Below are positions 61,854 through 64,000 of a stretch of DNA of 64,000 bases, one piece after another. This DNA is from S36-B12 sp040266055 (lineage in GTDB: Bacteria > Actinomycetota > Actinomycetes > S36-B12), in assembly GCA_040266055.1 (NCBI GenBank), contig JBDQFC010000003.1, positions 62,001 through 126,000 of the forward strand, given 5' to 3'. Position 1 is the first letter of the stretch. The number at the start of each line of letters is the position of its first letter. A program made the position numbers and the translations under genes. The notes below the pieces were generated by a model. The model searched no databases. It had not been told where the DNA came from and saw only the letters and a list, made by a program, of their open reading frames with translations.

Positions 61854-62954
61854 ATGAAGCGCATTCCCGTGGCAGCAATCGCTGTCTTGTCCGCATCCGT
61901 ACTCGTCTTGAGTGCGTGTAGTTCTGTCTCTTCGACGAATTCCAACGAAGAAGCCGGTGAGTCGTCTGAGGCAACCGACGAAGGTGCACCGGCAACAGTT
62001 CAATTGCTCACGCACGACTCCTTCGCGCTCAGCGAGGACGTGATCGCCGACTTCGAGGAATCCAGCGGCATCACCCTGGAACTGGTATCCGGCGGTGATG
62101 CCGGATCGATGGTCGCTGGCGCGATTCTTGCTGCCGGGGCACCGACAGCCGACGTCATCTTCGGTGTTGACAACACCCTCGTCACGCGGGCTCTCGAGGC
62201 CGACGTTTTCGAGCCGTACACATCGACCAACGCCGACGCCCTTCGCCCGGAATTGGCTGACCAGACCTTTGACGGACGGGTAACGCCAATCGATTTTGGT
62301 GACGTGTGCATCAACATCGATGACGGCTGGTTCGAGGCCGAGGGGATCGCGCCTCCCACAACCCTCGACGATCTTGCTGATCCGCAGTACGCAGACCTGC
62401 TGGTGGTGGAGGATCCCGGGACGTCGTCCCCGGGTCTCGCGTTCCTGCTATCCACGGTTTCTCGCTACGACGAGGGCTGGACCGACTACTGGCAGCGCCT
62501 ACTCAACAACGGCGTGAAGGTTGCCGGTTCGTGGAGCGACGCCTACTACGGCGACTTCACCTTCGGTGGCGGCGGAGACCGCCCGATCGTCGTTTCCTAC
62601 GCCACCAGCCCACCGGCAGAGATCGTCTACGCCGAAGGCGAGCCGCCCGAGGTTCCTTCTACGTCGGTCATGACCGACGGCTGCTACCGGCAAATCGAAT
62701 ACGCCGGGATCCTTGCCGGCAGTGACAACGTCGAGGCAGCCCAACAGGTGATCGATTGGATGCTTTCCCCCGAGGTCCAGGCGGACATTCCATTGAACAT
62801 GTTCGTCTTCCCCGCGCGTGCTGGTGTGGAGTTGCCGGAGGTCTTCGCGAAGTTCGTTCCGCAGGTTTCCAAGGCCGAGCAACTGCGCTCGGAGTTCATC
62901 GCCGAAAACGTCAACGACCTGCTCTCCGAATGGGGTTCGGTGATGGGTCGCTAG
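61854..62954 (+). CDS. thiB: thiamine ABC transporter substrate-binding lipoprotein
   Basis: 366 residues. Lipoprotein signal with lipobox LSAC at Cys22, a Ser/Glu-rich linker, then the solute-binding fold (VQLLTHDSFALSEDVIADFEESSGITLELVSGGDAGSMV, TPIDFGDVCINIDDGWF, WSDAYYGDF, FPARAGVELPEVF) as in ThiB. It delivers thiamine or TPP to the ThiP permease next door and is controlled by the upstream TPP riboswitch. Confidence 0.94.
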   Translation: MKRIPVAAIAVLSASVLVLSACSSVSSTNSNEEAGESSEATDEGAPATVQLLTHDSFALSEDVIADFEESSGITLELVSGGDAGSMVAGAILAAGAPTADVIFGVDNTLVTRALEADVFEPYTSTNADALRPELADQTFDGRVTPIDFGDVCINIDDGWFEAEGIAPPTTLDDLADPQYADLLVVEDPGTSSPGLAFLLSTVSRYDEGWTDYWQRLLNNGVKVAGSWSDAYYGDFTFGGGGDRPIVVSYATSPPAEIVYAEGEPPEVPSTSVMTDGCYRQIEYAGILAGSDNVEAAQQVIDWMLSPEVQADIPLNMFVFPARAGVELPEVFAKFVPQVSKAEQLRSEFIAENVNDLLSEWGSVMGR

Positions 62955-62989
62955 GTCACTTGGCCTAGCTCCACAGTGCGGAGGATTCG

Positions 62990-64000
62990 ATGACGGCACC
63001 GGGGTGGCTGCGGTGGGCGTGGCTCGCCCCGGCTGCCTTCATCGTCGCCTTCTTACTCGTTCCCCTGGCATCCCTGCTCTCCCAAGTCCTCTCCGGCGAG
63101 ACACTCGGGTACCTGACTGATCCGCTGCCGTGGCGGGTCGCCGGTCTCGCCACCGCCCAAGCGCTCACCAGCACGGCGTTGTCCTTGATCATCGGACTTC
63201 CGATGGCAAACGTGCTCACGCGCTATCGATTTCCTGGGCGGCGATGGGCCCTAGCCCTGGCGACCGTGCCGTTCGTGCTGCCGACAGTGGTCGTGGCACT
63301 GGCCTTTCGAGCGCTATTCGGATCCAGCCTGGGTTCGGGGTTCGTGATCGTGGTCCTCGCGCACGCCTACTTGAACATGGCTGTTGTGGTGCGCATCGTC
63401 GGAGCCCGCTGGTCCACGATCGATCCACGACTCGAGGTCGCAGCCCGCACGCTCGGAGCCAAGCGCTGGGCCGCCTTTCGAACAGTTACGTTGCCGACAC
63501 TCGGACCGTCGATCGCTTCAGCTGCAGCGATCGTTTTCGTTTTCTCGTTCACATCACTGGGCATCGTGTTACTGCTCGGCGACTCGAACACCCGAACACT
63601 CGAAGCGCTAGTCCTACGTCAAACATCGATCCTGTTGGACTTCAACGGTGCTGCGGTTAGCGCAGCAATCCAAGCGATCGTCGTGGGGTCGGTGCTGTTG
63701 TGGGCAGCGCGGCAGAGCAACGCCGTAGCCGGTGGAGCCGTCCGCACTTTTCGACTGCGTCGGCCAACAGGTGCAGGCCGATGGGCAGTGGGAGTCGTAG
63801 TCGCGGTAACCGTGGTGATCGTGCTAGCGCCGGTGTCGTCATTGTTGTGGGCATCGGTGAATTCCTCATCGGGCCTCACCAGCACGTGGTGGTCGATCCT
63901 CGTTGGCGCGGAAACGATTGACGCAGGGAGCACCCGCATTGGATCACCGCTCGCTGCGATGGGTCGTTCCCTCACCTTCGCGCTGATCACCGGACTGGTA
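62990..64000 (+). CDS. thiP: thiamine ABC transporter permease (partial, runs off the window end)
   Basis: 337 codons from ATG 62990 (GGAGGATTC ribosome site). Hydrophobic helices throughout, the first starting APAAFIVAFLLVP. The EAA loop EVAARTLGAKRWAAFRTVTLP for ATPase contact is at about 149-169, then a second half starts (PTGAGRWAVGVVVAVTVVIVLAPVSSL) as in fused ThiP permeases. The 3' end, and presumably the ATPase gene, lie outside. Confidence 0.93.
   Translation, partial: MTAPGWLRWAWLAPAAFIVAFLLVPLASLLSQVLSGETLGYLTDPLPWRVAGLATAQALTSTALSLIIGLPMANVLTRYRFPGRRWALALATVPFVLPTVVVALAFRALFGSSLGSGFVIVVLAHAYLNMAVVVRIVGARWSTIDPRLEVAARTLGAKRWAAFRTVTLPTLGPSIASAAAIVFVFSFTSLGIVLLLGDSNTRTLEALVLRQTSILLDFNGAAVSAAIQAIVVGSVLLWAARQSNAVAGGAVRTFRLRRPTGAGRWAVGVVVAVTVVIVLAPVSSLLWASVNSSSGLTSTWWSILVGAETIDAGSTRIGSPLAAMGRSLTFALITGLV

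Noticed and set aside
1..64000. CRISPR arrays, insertion sequences, integrase or prophage genes
   Set aside because: None found: no spaced short repeats, no transposase or recombinase motifs, and no compositional island obvious by eye.

Overview
The window is 64 kb of GC-rich, densely packed DNA from an actinobacterium (Actinomycetota). The evidence is the gene content and order: a multifunctional Kgd-type 2-oxoglutarate decarboxylase, a glnA-glnE-glnA2 block, an RsbW(UsfX)/SigF pair, an Rv2228c-like RNase H/phosphatase fusion followed by the Rv2229c- and Rv2230c-like genes, polyphosphate glucokinase, an F420-dependent reductase, and the pepA-lpd-sucB-...-lipB-lipA order I recall from Streptomyces and Mycobacterium. 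A heliorhodopsin and a nickel superoxide dismutase suggest a planktonic, light-exposed member; that habitat is inference. A run of ten N at 18396-18405 shows this is a scaffold. No CRISPR array, transposase, prophage or integration site was seen.

Layout. 1-1055: tgt, cut by the window edge. 1214-1463: an apparently free-standing structured RNA with its own promoter and terminator, the least explained element here. 1509-6216: an oleA-oleBC-oleD hydrocarbon / beta-lactone operon. 6336-14635: envelope and housekeeping genes (tripeptidyl-peptidase-like hydrolase, PAC2 protein, membrane-anchored lysine-rich protein, dynamin/Era-like GTPase, lytic transglycosylase, thioesterase plus L,D-transpeptidase, rhodanese, SDR). 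14746-19165: kgd, the assembly gap, and the divergent sodX/sodN pair. 19237-24737: secreted proteins, heliorhodopsin with a divergent secreted protein and a 27-residue membrane peptide, the rsbW-sigF cassette, and a diverged CobT-like gene.

24756-36408: gcvT, pepA, lpd, sucB, a cation exchanger, two oxidoreductases and a coupled lipB-lipA-MOSC operon. Lipoate made by LipB/LipA is needed by SucB and by the glycine cleavage system that GcvT belongs to, while Lpd and Kgd (14.7 kb) complete the 2-oxoglutarate dehydrogenase complex. 36415-46851: nitrogen assimilation (glnA with a four-box GlnR-like operator, glnE, glnA2), glutamine-dependent nadE and an MFS exporter. 47009-53390: panB, npdG, a histone H1-like protein made almost only of repeats, map, ppgK and smaller genes. 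53408-60576: an ABC-F ATPase, the RNase P RNA, yaaA, secreted proteins and the RNase H/phosphatase block. 60631-64000: tRNA-Val(TAC), a homocysteine methyltransferase, and a TPP riboswitch controlling thiB-thiP, with thiP cut by the window edge.

Genes are often joined by 4-base ATGA/GTGA overlaps (ole operon, lipB-lipA-MOSC, map-ppgK, 59.7 kb block), which were used to choose starts. Operon membership beyond such overlaps is inference.
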